Shown: positions 10,501-18,948 of the stretch, one piece after another | Layout: each line of letters opens with the position of its first letter | Numbering within the stretch: the first letter of the stretch is position 1 | Source of the DNA: JAKVCB01 sp965243695 | GTDB taxonomy: Bacteria; Planctomycetota; Planctomycetia; Pirellulales; Lacipirellulaceae | Direction: 5' to 3' | DNA: 64,000 bases | Assembly: GCA_965243695.1 (NCBI GenBank) | Contig: CBDEWC010000039.1 | Span: 434,001 to 498,000 of the forward strand | Translations under genes and position numbers: made by a program | The notes under the pieces: model-generated | What the model saw: the letters and a program-made list of their open reading frames with translations, nothing else | Told to the model about the DNA's origin: nothing | Database searches by the model: none

Positions 10501-13500
10501 CCCGGTAAGGTCCAGGTAGATGCGCCGCAAGAACGTATAGTCATTGCAGATCGGTGTAGAAGCTGTTTTGGTTCGCTTGAGCTTGGCGTGAACCAAATTA
10601 TCGATATGGTTGTTGGCAGGCGGCTGTTGCCAAACGAACCCGGTTCGATCTCCCATTACGGTTAGCGTTGTAGCGGCATATGCGCCTTCGTATCGCACCA
10701 GAACTGGCGCTTCGCCGCGCCGCAGAACTTCAATCAGACCATTTTGGCCAACAACAGGTTTGGCAATTTCAGTATCGCCACTCTCCACAAAAGCTTCCTG
10801 TGTGACATCCCGCTTTTGCCCATTGGCAAATAGAGCAACGACACGGAGTTGTTGCCGAGTACCAATCGTTTGCACGACCGGGTTGACCGGTTGAATCGCG
10901 ATTTGCTGCACACGAGGTGAATCGACGTCAAGAGAGGCACCCGATTTAATCCAGGCCAGCAAGGTACGATAATAGTCGCTGCCAGCCGTGATGACCTGAC
11001 CACCTTTGTGGGGAAGCCGGGCGGTCGGTTTCATGAGCATCAAACTTTGTTCGGCCGCTGCAAGGTTTGTGCGGCGCGACGCCAGGTCGTCCGACAGCGC
11101 GCGCACATCGAACAAAGGATCATAACCTCGCAGCGAGAGCTTGAACCCGTTTTTACCATCCTGGGCGCCATGGCACGTGCCTGCATTGCAGCCGGCACGG
11201 GCCAAAATTGGTGAAACATCCTGCACGTAGTCGGGTCGCAACGGGGAATCGATTCCGGTCGCCGTGACCGGAATGGTGGCGGACTGATTTTCCAGGCTTA
11301 CCGTCAGTGTGGTGGAAACATCACCCGTGACCGAAACCAGGCCTGTTTTGGAGATGGTGACTTCAGGAGATGCCGTTTCCAACTTGGCAATGCGGGTAAC
11401 GTCAACCCGATCGCCCGAGGCTAGTTTTGCGGAAACAATGGCCTGGACGTAGGCGGTACTACGGTTGAGTTCAATAAGAGCAGGTTGTACTACAAGTTCA
11501 ACGACTTCAGCCCCTTGGGGCAGTTGTTCTGCGGACAGGGGGTGGTCGTTTTTCCGCGGATCCACCGACGCGACCGTTACGATTTCGTCTGCGGATTCCG
11601 GTTGTGGTTCTGCTGCTGTGTCGTCCAGCAAATCAATCGCGGAAAACTCATGGGCGAGACTGCCAGTTTGGCCGTCAATCAATCGAATTTGACCATCAGC
11701 GCCTGCCACCGCAACACGTTCTCCGCCCGGACGAATCGAGACGGCATAAAAACCGCCGCTCTCGAAGGAGAGTTCCGCCACCGTCTTTACGCCATTGGCA
11801 AAATATTCTTCGAGCCGTTTGCGTTCTTCGTCACTTCGGCAGCGATCTGGTGGGTCGTCATTACGGCACTGGTCAGGTTTGAACAGGATTAGCTCGATTT
11901 CTTTTTTGGGGTCCGACTTGTTTTCCAGTTGCAGGTCTACCAGGACCAGATCTCCCCTTGGATTCGTTCGCCCGTTGACGACCAGTGCAATTTGTTCACC
12001 CGAGGCAAGTTCCTGGTCGATGAGTCCGATTGTCTGTTCGTCACCCTGCTGATGGAGTTTTCCCTCCGTGAGCAGTTTCCACCCCGAGAGATCCTCGAAA
12101 TACCGACCGTTTGCCACCTTATACAGCATCCAATCAACACCATCCCCTTGGTTGCCCAGGAGTTTTAAGTGGCCAGTGATGTGGTAAACACCACTTTTTG
12201 GACACCGCCAGACAAGCAATGGCGCGCTGCCGGGACCTGGCTCTGCGCCACGTGTTCCATCGCTGGGCACCATCACCAATGCGCCAGCTGGTACCTCGTA
12301 CCCATCGATGTCGACCACCTCATTTGAGGTATTCTTGCCGATCCAGGGTTGGCCTCCCTCGACCGTCCAGCGGGGAAAGTCACTATCGGCATCTTCGAGT
12401 AGGGTGAGTGGCTTGGCATTCGCAGCCCAGCCGTGCAGCAAACGCCAGGAGTCTCCCTGGCTGGATGTCAGGGACCAGTTTTGTTTGACATTGTCAATGC
12501 GTGCGTCATTTTCTTTCGCAATGGATACGTCAGGTTCCAACTTGTAAAGGTGAACATACCCATGGCCATCGAGACTGCTGGCGGCAGCAATGAGATGGCC
12601 ATCCTGACCAAAATCGACACTAAAAATCCGGCCTGGCAACGGCGGTAATTTCCAGAGCAGGTTTGCATCGTCGCCGATCACGCGCGTCGTTTGGCGATGC
12701 ATTCGATAAATCTTTGGCATTCCGTCGGCACCACCAAAGAGAATTTCGTCCCGTAGCGGATGGCGGACAACCGCGTTGATACCGCCTCGCAGTGCACCAG
12801 GCGTGATCGAGGTAATGTTGTCCACAAATCGTTGGGTGGGAACTTCGATTAATTTGGCGGTCGCATCACGGCTGACTGAGGCCAGGTGGGAACCATCGAC
12901 CGAAAAGGTGGTGTCGAGAGCCCAATCACTATGGGCACTCTGGTAGAGAATTTCTTCACCGGTCTCGCTGTTGATGGCGCGAACCGTGTTGTCGGCACAG
13001 CCAAAGGCCAGCAGCTTGCTGTCAGGGGACCACGAGGCGCCGTAGACCGTATCGAAGCTAACCGGCAGTGAAAGGGCCAGTTCCCGCGTTGCCACATCCC
13101 AGATTTGCACCTCTCCCATTTGTGCGGGGAGTCCTCCGGTCACAGCCAGTTTCTGGCCGTCGGGAGAAAATCGTACCGACTCGATCCGTTCGGACATGCC
13201 GATCAATCGACCGGCGAGTTTTGCGGTTTCCTGGACACCACTCTGCGGATCGACATCAGTCACGCGGACCAGCAGGACCTCGTGAAAACCGGCTATCGCA
13301 AGTAGCGTGCCGTCGGGCGAGTAGTCGAGCGACGTGATCACGGGCGGTCGCGTGTAGAGGGGCGGGTGGTCAAGATCGTAGCGGGGCGGTGCACTGGCGG
13401 TCGTGTCATCAACGGCGCCTGCGGAAATCCACCGCCGGATGAGCTCCACCTCTTTTGGGCTGAGCGGTTCACCATCCTGGGGCATCGCGGCCACACCGTC

Positions 13501-13785
13501 TTCGGCAGTGATTTGCTCAACGAGATAACTCGCGTCGGGTTCCCCCGGTACGATGGAAGCTTGTTCGCTTTCCCCTCCCTGATGCAGCGTATCGGCGCGG
13601 CTCATTATGTAACCACCACCGGCCTTGGCCGGTTGATGACAACCGTAACACCGTGCCTGGAAGATCGGCTTGATATCGCGAGAAAAACGGAGGTCGTCGC
13701 CCCGCGCCAAAGGGGAGATTGAACTTGAGCAAAACAGGCCCCCGATCAAAACCATGCGGGTGAAAAGAGGGCGCGATGTGACCAT
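7588..13785 (-). CDS. Giant PSCyt1-WD40-Ig-PSCyt2-PSD1 fusion protein
   Basis: A 2065-residue secreted protein, about twice the usual length of PSCyt/PSD1 proteins. In order: signal peptide (1-29); PSCyt1 haem-type motif CYGCH at 46-50; WD40-like propeller repeats about 140-430 (SPDGTLLAIAG, SPDGQKLAVTG); a beta-sandwich-like insert about 440-640; one more propeller blade near 670-700; an Ig-like segment about 760-850; a second cytochrome-like domain with CNAGTCH near 867; a further Ig-like segment; PSCyt2 with TGLPPT and CNKCHDHPF near 1217; PSD1 with NRIWAYLTGRG. Near 1545-1625 there is a strong coiled coil, then a roughly 320-residue sandwich insert, before the typical PSD1 end WALINSPEFLYNH. 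Haem binding is inferred. The DUF1501 gene follows. Confidence 0.9.
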   Translation of the reverse strand: MVTSRPLFTRMVLIGGLFCSSSISPLARGDDLRFSRDIKPIFQARCYGCHQPAKAGGGYIMSRADTLHQGGESEQASIVPGEPDASYLVEQITAEDGVAAMPQDGEPLSPKEVELIRRWISAGAVDDTTASAPPRYDLDHPPLYTRPPVITSLDYSPDGTLLAIAGFHEVLLVRVTDVDPQSGVQETAKLAGRLIGMSERIESVRFSPDGQKLAVTGGLPAQMGEVQIWDVATRELALSLPVSFDTVYGASWSPDSKLLAFGCADNTVRAINSETGEEILYQSAHSDWALDTTFSVDGSHLASVSRDATAKLIEVPTQRFVDNITSITPGALRGGINAVVRHPLRDEILFGGADGMPKIYRMHRQTTRVIGDDANLLWKLPPLPGRIFSVDFGQDGHLIAAASSLDGHGYVHLYKLEPDVSIAKENDARIDNVKQNWSLTSSQGDSWRLLHGWAANAKPLTLLEDADSDFPRWTVEGGQPWIGKNTSNEVVDIDGYEVPAGALVMVPSDGTRGAEPGPGSAPLLVWRCPKSGVYHITGHLKLLGNQGDGVDWMLYKVANGRYFEDLSGWKLLTEGKLHQQGDEQTIGLIDQELASGEQIALVVNGRTNPRGDLVLVDLQLENKSDPKKEIELILFKPDQCRNDDPPDRCRSDEERKRLEEYFANGVKTVAELSFESGGFYAVSIRPGGERVAVAGADGQIRLIDGQTGSLAHEFSAIDLLDDTAAEPQPESADEIVTVASVDPRKNDHPLSAEQLPQGAEVVELVVQPALIELNRSTAYVQAIVSAKLASGDRVDVTRIAKLETASPEVTISKTGLVSVTGDVSTTLTVSLENQSATIPVTATGIDSPLRPDYVQDVSPILARAGCNAGTCHGAQDGKNGFKLSLRGYDPLFDVRALSDDLASRRTNLAAAEQSLMLMKPTARLPHKGGQVITAGSDYYRTLLAWIKSGASLDVDSPRVQQIAIQPVNPVVQTIGTRQQLRVVALFANGQKRDVTQEAFVESGDTEIAKPVVGQNGLIEVLRRGEAPVLVRYEGAYAATTLTVMGDRTGFVWQQPPANNHIDNLVHAKLKRTKTASTPICNDYTFLRRIYLDLTGLPPTIEQIETFISDSHDSHWKRNELIDQLVGGPEYLEHWTNKWADLLQVNSKFLGREGAESFRNWIRTAVQENRPYDQFARELITANGSTKDNPAGSYYKILREPEATMENTTHLFLATRFNCNKCHDHPFERWTQDQYYQLSAFFARVGLKKDPASEDQEIKGTAVESAKPLYEVVFTKPEGEVKHLRTGEIAPPEFPFECEHESGDNATRRELLAAWITSPENHYFARSYANRIWAYLTGRGLIEPIDDIRAGNPPSNPELLDWLTEQFIASGFDTQNLVRLICHSRTYQLSLSRNRFNEDDVINYSHAQPRRLPAEVLYDAIYHTTGAPSSFPGLPAGTRAASLPDVGIQLPDGFLNNLGRPARQSACECERTNELQMGPVMAMINGATVGDAVNHTEGAIAKMVAKQPDNQQLIEELFLRILNRPVQQQEIDSVQEVFLQINRDHEKLLNQLQIKEQEWQVQLGTYTEQRSREIAELQDTLAKHKLEIAPERTRLEAERQQRIIDAKAALESVRTTLAERQDEWEQTVTVWSPLNPIEVAATYKTEFKVNPDRSVVVEGPEGPPATYHFITPTRLNNITGIRLEPLADERFPGSGPGRAANGNFVLSELQLETASDLSAPRSLVDTWDFPESTDGWIAENETVVTVDQGRLLVEHEKETHQLSIETAAPPGPLALELTAKIASETKVQVWWQTVDEADFVEGRWIDRKVTPGDQPWRTYRIYFEPKSPLLRLRLGLMGGGQKIEIDAIRLVQSAAPEFTLHKFQKAESDVHQKDYPIEEAIDGVTDDRTNGWGIAPHTGQDHVAIFETTEDYAAEGKGLLRLQLIQNYYKGQFKLGRFRIGVTRSPRPISFGVPEHILNLIQLTPNERSSEQQKVLRTYYLAQQQEYLDHQTKVTDAEGPVPPNAETVQLAKRIADLEKSPPVDPTLVELRRAVKLSTEQLSQQRLTGAQDIAWALINSPEFLYNH

Positions 13786-14202
13786 ATGCGTAGAGTTCGT
13801 TAAAAGAAGGCAATGCTGCTGAATTTATGGGGTTCCGTGCCGCCATTCTCACGCGAAATACGGTAAATCACAAGTCTTCTTCATTATAGCATTATAGTGC
13901 GGTATCTGTTCGATTGGGGAGCCGAGAATTTCTCCCTGGTCTGTTGAAGTTTTCCGCAAAAATATACGGGGACAAAACGGCCATTTTTCACCCTGATAAA
14001 ACGGGATTCGATGGGTGGGGGTGTCGCTCGGTTTGGGAGAAAACAACGCGATTTTTCCGAACTGTTGACGGCCTTGGGAGAATGGCCGTTTTATCGCGTC
14101 TTAGACGCCCGGCCGTTGAAGGGTTCCAATGCTGGTTGAAAAACGTGCAACAGGTTAGAACTCCAGATAGAACCGCATTGAAATCTTCGCAGGATCTATG
14201 TT
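13786..14202. other. Divergent intergenic region with a spaced inverted repeat
   Basis: This spacer lies between the starts of the giant fusion gene (minus) and the propeller gene (plus), so it should contain both promoters. It is locally AT-rich near 13860-13910. A plus-strand open frame from 13914 runs into the propeller gene in another frame and lacks family features. The clear structure is the 12-bp inverted repeat pair at 13974-13985 and 14081-14092. Confidence 0.5.
13974..14092. repeat. 12-bp inverted repeat pair, arms 95 bp apart
   Basis: AAAACGGCCATT at 13974-13985 is matched by its exact reverse complement AATGGCCGTTTT at 14081-14092. The pair sits 110-230 bp upstream of the propeller gene. 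It may be two half-sites of a looping operator or a chance pair; no more can be supported. Confidence 0.5.
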
Positions 14203-15471
14203 TTGATGAAATACTACACCTGTTCAACGTTGTTCACTTTAGGGATGCTGGTTTCTGTTTTGGACGGCAGCTTGAGTTGGGCCGCCGACTGGCCCCAGTG
14301 GCGCGGAGTTGGCCAGAATAACCACGCTGCTCCGAGGGCGACCGCGCCGGTCGAGTGGGCAGGCAAGGAAGGATTTGCCTGGGTAACTCGCGTTCCTGGA
14401 AGAGGCCATTCTTCTCCGACTGTGGTTGGCGATCGGATTTATCTTACCACGGCCGACACCTCAGACGAGACCCAGTCGGTGTTGGTTTATGATCGCGTCA
14501 CGGGCAAGCAACTTGGGAAAACGAGGGTTCACCGGGGCGGCTTTCCAGCAAGGATCCACTCAAAAAACACACACGCGACCCCAACGGTAGCCTGTGACGG
14601 CGAACGCATTTATGTGCTTTTCCACAACGACTCTGCAATCTGGGCAACGGCGCTTGACCTCGATGGCCAAAAGCTCTGGCAGCAGCGAGTGACAGAGTTT
14701 CAGCCCAAGAAGTATGAGTTTGGATTTGCTGCTTCGCCGATACTCTACGGCAATTTGTTGGTTGTAGCTGCTGAGTACGATGGTCCTGAAAGTGGCATTT
14801 ATGCAATCGACACGGCAACCGGAGAGCGTCGTTGGAAGGCGGAGCGTCCCCAGGGGCTTTCTTTTTCGACTCCGATTCCATTGGGAGATCGTCAGAAGCC
14901 GCAACTGTTGGTCAGTGGCAACAAAAAGATTGCTGCCTATGATCTCCAGGATGGTGTCGAGCTTTGGTCGCGGGAAGGTAGCACGCAGGCCACCTGTGGC
15001 ACTATGGTAGGGGACCGGAAGCTTCACCTTGCTTTTGCCAGTGGTGGTTATCCTGACAAATTCACGGTGGCTATCCAGATGGACGGCGACCACCAGGTGG
15101 TATGGGAGAACCAGGTGTGCTGTTACGAGCAATCCCTTTTACTTGACGAGGGCTATCTGTATGCGGTGGCCGATAGTGGCGTGGCTTATTGCTGGCGGGC
15201 AAGCGATGGAGAGGAAATGTGGAAGCATCGTTTGGGTGGGAAATACAGTTCATCGCCGCTGCTGGTCGACGGCCGGATTTATGTGAGTAACGAAGCAGGC
15301 ACAACGTTTGTGATTGAGGCCGCGCCTGACAAATTCAACCTATTGGCCGAAAACCAACTAGGTACTGAAGTGTTTGCAACTCCGGTACCGGCCGACGGTC
15401 GGCTCTACTATCGCTTTGCCGAAGGGACGGATGAAAATCGGCAAGAGTTTTTGGTAGCCATCGGGCCATAG
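14203..15471 (+). CDS. Secreted PQQ-like beta-propeller protein
   Basis: A 422-residue protein with a signal peptide (about residues 1-27, ending SLSWAADWPQWRG). The DWPQWRG start and repeats such as GQKLWQQRV, TGERRWKAERP, GVELWSREG and GEEMWKHRLGGKYSSSPLL are the tryptophan-docking motifs of quinoprotein-type (PQQ_2/BamB-like) propellers, probably seven or eight blades. Planctomycete genomes hold many such proteins. Nothing shows that it binds PQQ; the dehydrogenase active-site motifs of the protein at 50411 are absent, so a scaffold or binding role is more likely. Confidence 0.88.
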   Translation: MMKYYTCSTLFTLGMLVSVLDGSLSWAADWPQWRGVGQNNHAAPRATAPVEWAGKEGFAWVTRVPGRGHSSPTVVGDRIYLTTADTSDETQSVLVYDRVTGKQLGKTRVHRGGFPARIHSKNTHATPTVACDGERIYVLFHNDSAIWATALDLDGQKLWQQRVTEFQPKKYEFGFAASPILYGNLLVVAAEYDGPESGIYAIDTATGERRWKAERPQGLSFSTPIPLGDRQKPQLLVSGNKKIAAYDLQDGVELWSREGSTQATCGTMVGDRKLHLAFASGGYPDKFTVAIQMDGDHQVVWENQVCCYEQSLLLDEGYLYAVADSGVAYCWRASDGEEMWKHRLGGKYSSSPLLVDGRIYVSNEAGTTFVIEAAPDKFNLLAENQLGTEVFATPVPADGRLYYRFAEGTDENRQEFLVAIGP

Positions 15472-15745
15472 CCGCTCTCAGGCCAAGACTATCTGGAAAA
15501 CAGGACTGGGGGAGAGGCTTTTTTTGAATCGGGCTTTTTGAGTTGGGTCAACTTGGAGGAAGGCAGACTTGTGTGATCTGTCGAATTGCCATGTTCTGCG
15601 GAAAAGGCTTTAAGGCAAGAAGTTGCGACTGCTTGCTTTGTTTTGGTACAATAGGTTTTGAACCAAGGGTTTCCTGCGACGCAGGTGTTCTTAAAATTCC
15701 ATGATTCCGCTTCGTTTTGTATTCTTCTACAGGCATGGCAAGTCG

Positions 15746-18700
15746 ATGTTGTTGACCGCTCTCAAGCTGGCTGGCTTGTCATCAAGTGTGCTGAGTTGCA
15801 GTTTGGCGTTTGCAGCCAATGGTGAGTTGCCGGTCGAAGTCGACTACAACTTTCACATCAAGCCCATTCTCTCGGATCGGTGTTACAAGTGCCACGGTCC
15901 GGATGCCAATGCACGTCAGGCCGATCTAAGACTCGATCGTCACAATGCCGGCCTGGGAGAGACCGCCACCGAAGTGGCCATCATTGCTCCTGGCAACCCT
16001 GACCAGAGCAAGCTTTACCGGCGGATTTCTTCCGCCGATGAGGCAGTGCAAATGCCACCGGTCGATTCAAAGCTGCCCCCACTGTCGGAATACGAAATCG
16101 CGCTTGTTCGGCGGTGGATCCAGCAAGGCGCCACCTGGAAAGAGCATTGGTCATTCAACCCGCTTGTAGAAACTTCGCTTCCAGACGTGGGAGAATCCAC
16201 CTGGGTGACGACTCCCGTCGACCATTTCGTATTGGCCAAACTTCAGCCTGAATCGATAGAACCAACTCGGCCGGCTACCAGGGAGACTTTGTTGCGACGG
16301 GTCACCTTTGATTTAACAGGGCTTCCCCCAACGTTGGACCAGATCAAGCAGTACCTGGGCGATTCGCCAGGTGGTGCCTACGAGCGGGCTGTTGAACGGC
16401 TGCTAGAGAGCCCATCATTTGGGGAAAGAATGGCGACCCATTGGCTTGATTTGGCCCGTTACTCAGACACCTTCGGTTACCAGGTCGATCGCGATCGACG
16501 TGTGTGGCCATGGCGTGACTGGGTTGTGGGGGCTTTCAATCAAGATTTGCCCTACGACCAGTTCCTTACCTGGCAGGTAGCGGGCGATCTGCTGGCAGAC
16601 AGTTCGGACGATCAGATTCTGGCCACGACATTTAACCGTTTGCACCCTCAAAAAACCGAGGGTGGCAGCGTACCCGAAGAGTTTCGCGTGGAGTATGTGG
16701 CCGACCGGCTCCACACCTTGGCAACCGGTTTGCTCGGGTTAACGCTCGAATGTTCCCGTTGCCATGACCATAAGTACGATCCTATTACGCAGCGGGAATA
16801 TTACCGCCTTTTTGCCTTCTTCAACAATATTGATGAGGCGGGGCTCTATTCGTATCGCACCACTTCAACACCCACGCCCACGCTTGTGCTGGCTGACGAA
16901 GCAACCAAGGCAAAAATCGCTGATTTAGATCAACGCATCGAAGCATCTGCGGCACAGTTGGAGTCCATTGGAAGTCAACCATGGACCACGTTTGATGCGT
17001 GGCTGGCGGAGCGGCCGACCGAAACGTTGATTCCTGGCCGGGTTGGGTACTTTCCGTTTGACGAAATAGAAGAAGGGAAGCTCAAAAACCTGGATGCCCC
17101 GGAGACCCCGGCGACAACCCCGGTAGCCAACCAGCTTGTTGCAGGAAAGCAGGGCCGTGCCGTCCGCTTGACGGGCGACGACGGTATTGTGACCGAAGTC
17201 GGCAATTTTACACGTCAAGAGCCTTTCACGGTGGCACTCTGGGTTCAAACACCGGACTGGAAGGAAAGGGCCGTTGTTTGGCGCCGTGGCAAGTCCTGGA
17301 CCGATGGGGGGAGTCGTGGTTACCAGTTGTTGTTGGAAGAAGGATGTTTGAGTGCCTCGCTGATTCATTTTTGGCCAGGCAACGCAATCCGGGTCAAGAC
17401 GCGCATGCCACTTCCGGTCGAAGAGTGGAAGCATGTTACCATCACTTACGATGGGTCGAGTTCAGCGGGGGGGCTTGCCATTTTTGTGGATGGTGTTCGA
17501 CAACCAGTGGAAGTCGTCCGCGACAATCTCACCAGGGCCATCCAGGGAGGGGGAGACGATCATCTGGTGGTGGGACATCGCGAGCGTGACCGAGGCTTTG
17601 CCGGTGGGTTGGTCGACGAACTGCAGATGTTTACCCGTCAACTTACCCCGCTGGAGATTGCCCAACTGTTCGATGGCCAAAGTCTTCGCCTTCTGCTTGG
17701 GCGCTCGGCCGAGCAGCTTTCCGTACCCGAGCGCCAGTCGCTGTTTCAGTACTATCTCTCGACGGTTGATCGGGACTATCGTCAGGCGTTGGATACATTA
17801 AAAACCAACCGTCAACAAAAGAATGAGGTTGAAAATTCAACCGAAGAAATCATGGTGATGCGGGAACTGGACAAGCGGCGCACAACCTATGTCTTGAATC
17901 GCGGAATGTACAATGCACCGATGGATCCCGTAGAACCTGGAACTCCCTCGGTACTCAATCGCTTTCCAACGGGCCAGCCGCGCAACCGCTTGGGGCTTGC
18001 CCGCTGGCTTACCGATCCTCAAAACCCCTTGACCGCTCGTGTGGCAGTAAATCAGTTCTGGCAATTGTTGTTCGGTGCGGGGCTTGTCCGGACGACTGAA
18101 GACTTTGGCAGCCAGGGTGAACTGCCCAGCCATCCAAAGTTGTTGGATTGGTTGGCCAAGGATTTTATCGATAGCGGCTGGGATGTGAAACATTTACTGA
18201 AGCAAATTGTGCTGTCGTCGACCTATCGACAAAGTTCCCGTGTCACCAGCGCACAAGTGGCGGAAGATCCGCAGAATCGCATGCTGGCCCGTGGTCCCAG
18301 TTATCGATTGCCGGCTGAAATGATTCGAGACAACTACCTGGCGGCCAGCGGACTTTTGGTGAACCGTATTGGCGGTCCGCCGGTGCGCCCTTATGAAGTG
18401 GCCGTTTCGTTCAAGCCGGTAGATCGCGAGCAGGGCGATGCCTTGTATCGGCGTAGTATGTATACGTACTGGAAACGTACCGGTCCCGCCCCGGTGATGA
18501 TGACACTTGACGCATCGAAGCGAGATGTATGTGTCGTTAAACGAGAAAAAACATCGACCCCACTGCAGGCCCTGGTTTTGCTCAATGATCCTCAGCTGGT
18601 TGAAGCAGCCCGGATTCTTGGACAGAAGATGGTTGGGCAAGCTGGTGGCGATGCAAGCCGATTGGTCGACGAGATGTTCCTGCTGTTGACCAGCCGACAT

Positions 18701-18904
18701 CCAGAACCGCGGGAACGCGAGATTCTGTTACAGACCTACCAGGAGCAACTTGCTTATTTCCAGGAGTTTCCTGAACGGGCTACCTCGTTTTTAACCATTG
18801 GCGAGGCCCCTTTTCGTGAAGATTTAGACGCCGCGCAACTGGCAGCGGCGGGGGTGCTCGCAGAGATGTTGTTGAATTACGATGCGTGTATCATAAAGCG
18901 CTAG
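15746..18904 (+). CDS. PSCyt1-PSCyt2-LamG-PSD1 protein
   Basis: Open frame from 15701; the ATG at 15746 is preferred because it starts a compact signal peptide (LSCSLAFAAN cleavage region), giving 1052 residues. Numbering from 15701: PSCyt1 with CYKCHGPDANARQADLRLD at 61; PSCyt2 with TGLPPT near 208 and CSRCHDHKYDPIT near 350; a concanavalin-like LamG insert about 445-665 (RVGYFPFDEIEEGKLKN, HVTITYDGS); PSD1 from about 730 with LTDPQNPLTARVAVNQFWQLLFG and STYRQSS. The LamG module suggests glycan binding. The next gene, encoding a DUF1501 protein, starts 45 bp after the stop, the usual pairing. Haem attachment through CxxCH is inferred. Confidence 0.92.
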   Translation: MLLTALKLAGLSSSVLSCSLAFAANGELPVEVDYNFHIKPILSDRCYKCHGPDANARQADLRLDRHNAGLGETATEVAIIAPGNPDQSKLYRRISSADEAVQMPPVDSKLPPLSEYEIALVRRWIQQGATWKEHWSFNPLVETSLPDVGESTWVTTPVDHFVLAKLQPESIEPTRPATRETLLRRVTFDLTGLPPTLDQIKQYLGDSPGGAYERAVERLLESPSFGERMATHWLDLARYSDTFGYQVDRDRRVWPWRDWVVGAFNQDLPYDQFLTWQVAGDLLADSSDDQILATTFNRLHPQKTEGGSVPEEFRVEYVADRLHTLATGLLGLTLECSRCHDHKYDPITQREYYRLFAFFNNIDEAGLYSYRTTSTPTPTLVLADEATKAKIADLDQRIEASAAQLESIGSQPWTTFDAWLAERPTETLIPGRVGYFPFDEIEEGKLKNLDAPETPATTPVANQLVAGKQGRAVRLTGDDGIVTEVGNFTRQEPFTVALWVQTPDWKERAVVWRRGKSWTDGGSRGYQLLLEEGCLSASLIHFWPGNAIRVKTRMPLPVEEWKHVTITYDGSSSAGGLAIFVDGVRQPVEVVRDNLTRAIQGGGDDHLVVGHRERDRGFAGGLVDELQMFTRQLTPLEIAQLFDGQSLRLLLGRSAEQLSVPERQSLFQYYLSTVDRDYRQALDTLKTNRQQKNEVENSTEEIMVMRELDKRRTTYVLNRGMYNAPMDPVEPGTPSVLNRFPTGQPRNRLGLARWLTDPQNPLTARVAVNQFWQLLFGAGLVRTTEDFGSQGELPSHPKLLDWLAKDFIDSGWDVKHLLKQIVLSSTYRQSSRVTSAQVAEDPQNRMLARGPSYRLPAEMIRDNYLAASGLLVNRIGGPPVRPYEVAVSFKPVDREQGDALYRRSMYTYWKRTGPAPVMMTLDASKRDVCVVKREKTSTPLQALVLLNDPQLVEAARILGQKMVGQAGGDASRLVDEMFLLLTSRHPEPREREILLQTYQEQLAYFQEFPERATSFLTIGEAPFREDLDAAQLAAAGVLAEMLLNYDACIIKR

Positions 18905-18948
18905 GTTGTCCCGGGTTGAGACCCCATAAATTGGAGCAATTTCAACAG

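Noticed and set aside
13914..14321. Plus-strand open frame of 135 codons ahead of the propeller gene
   Set aside because: It runs 119 bp into the propeller gene in another frame, has no Shine-Dalgarno site and no recognisable domain.
14203..15471. Second PQQ-dependent dehydrogenase
   Set aside because: The propeller has Trp-docking repeats but lacks the vicinal Cys pair, the WDYDG active-site motif and the metal ligands.
15478..15527. Possible terminator after the propeller gene
   Set aside because: A T-run is present, but the stem (AGCC-CTCTC with GAGAGGCT) needs a bulge and a loop of over 30 bases, so support is weak.
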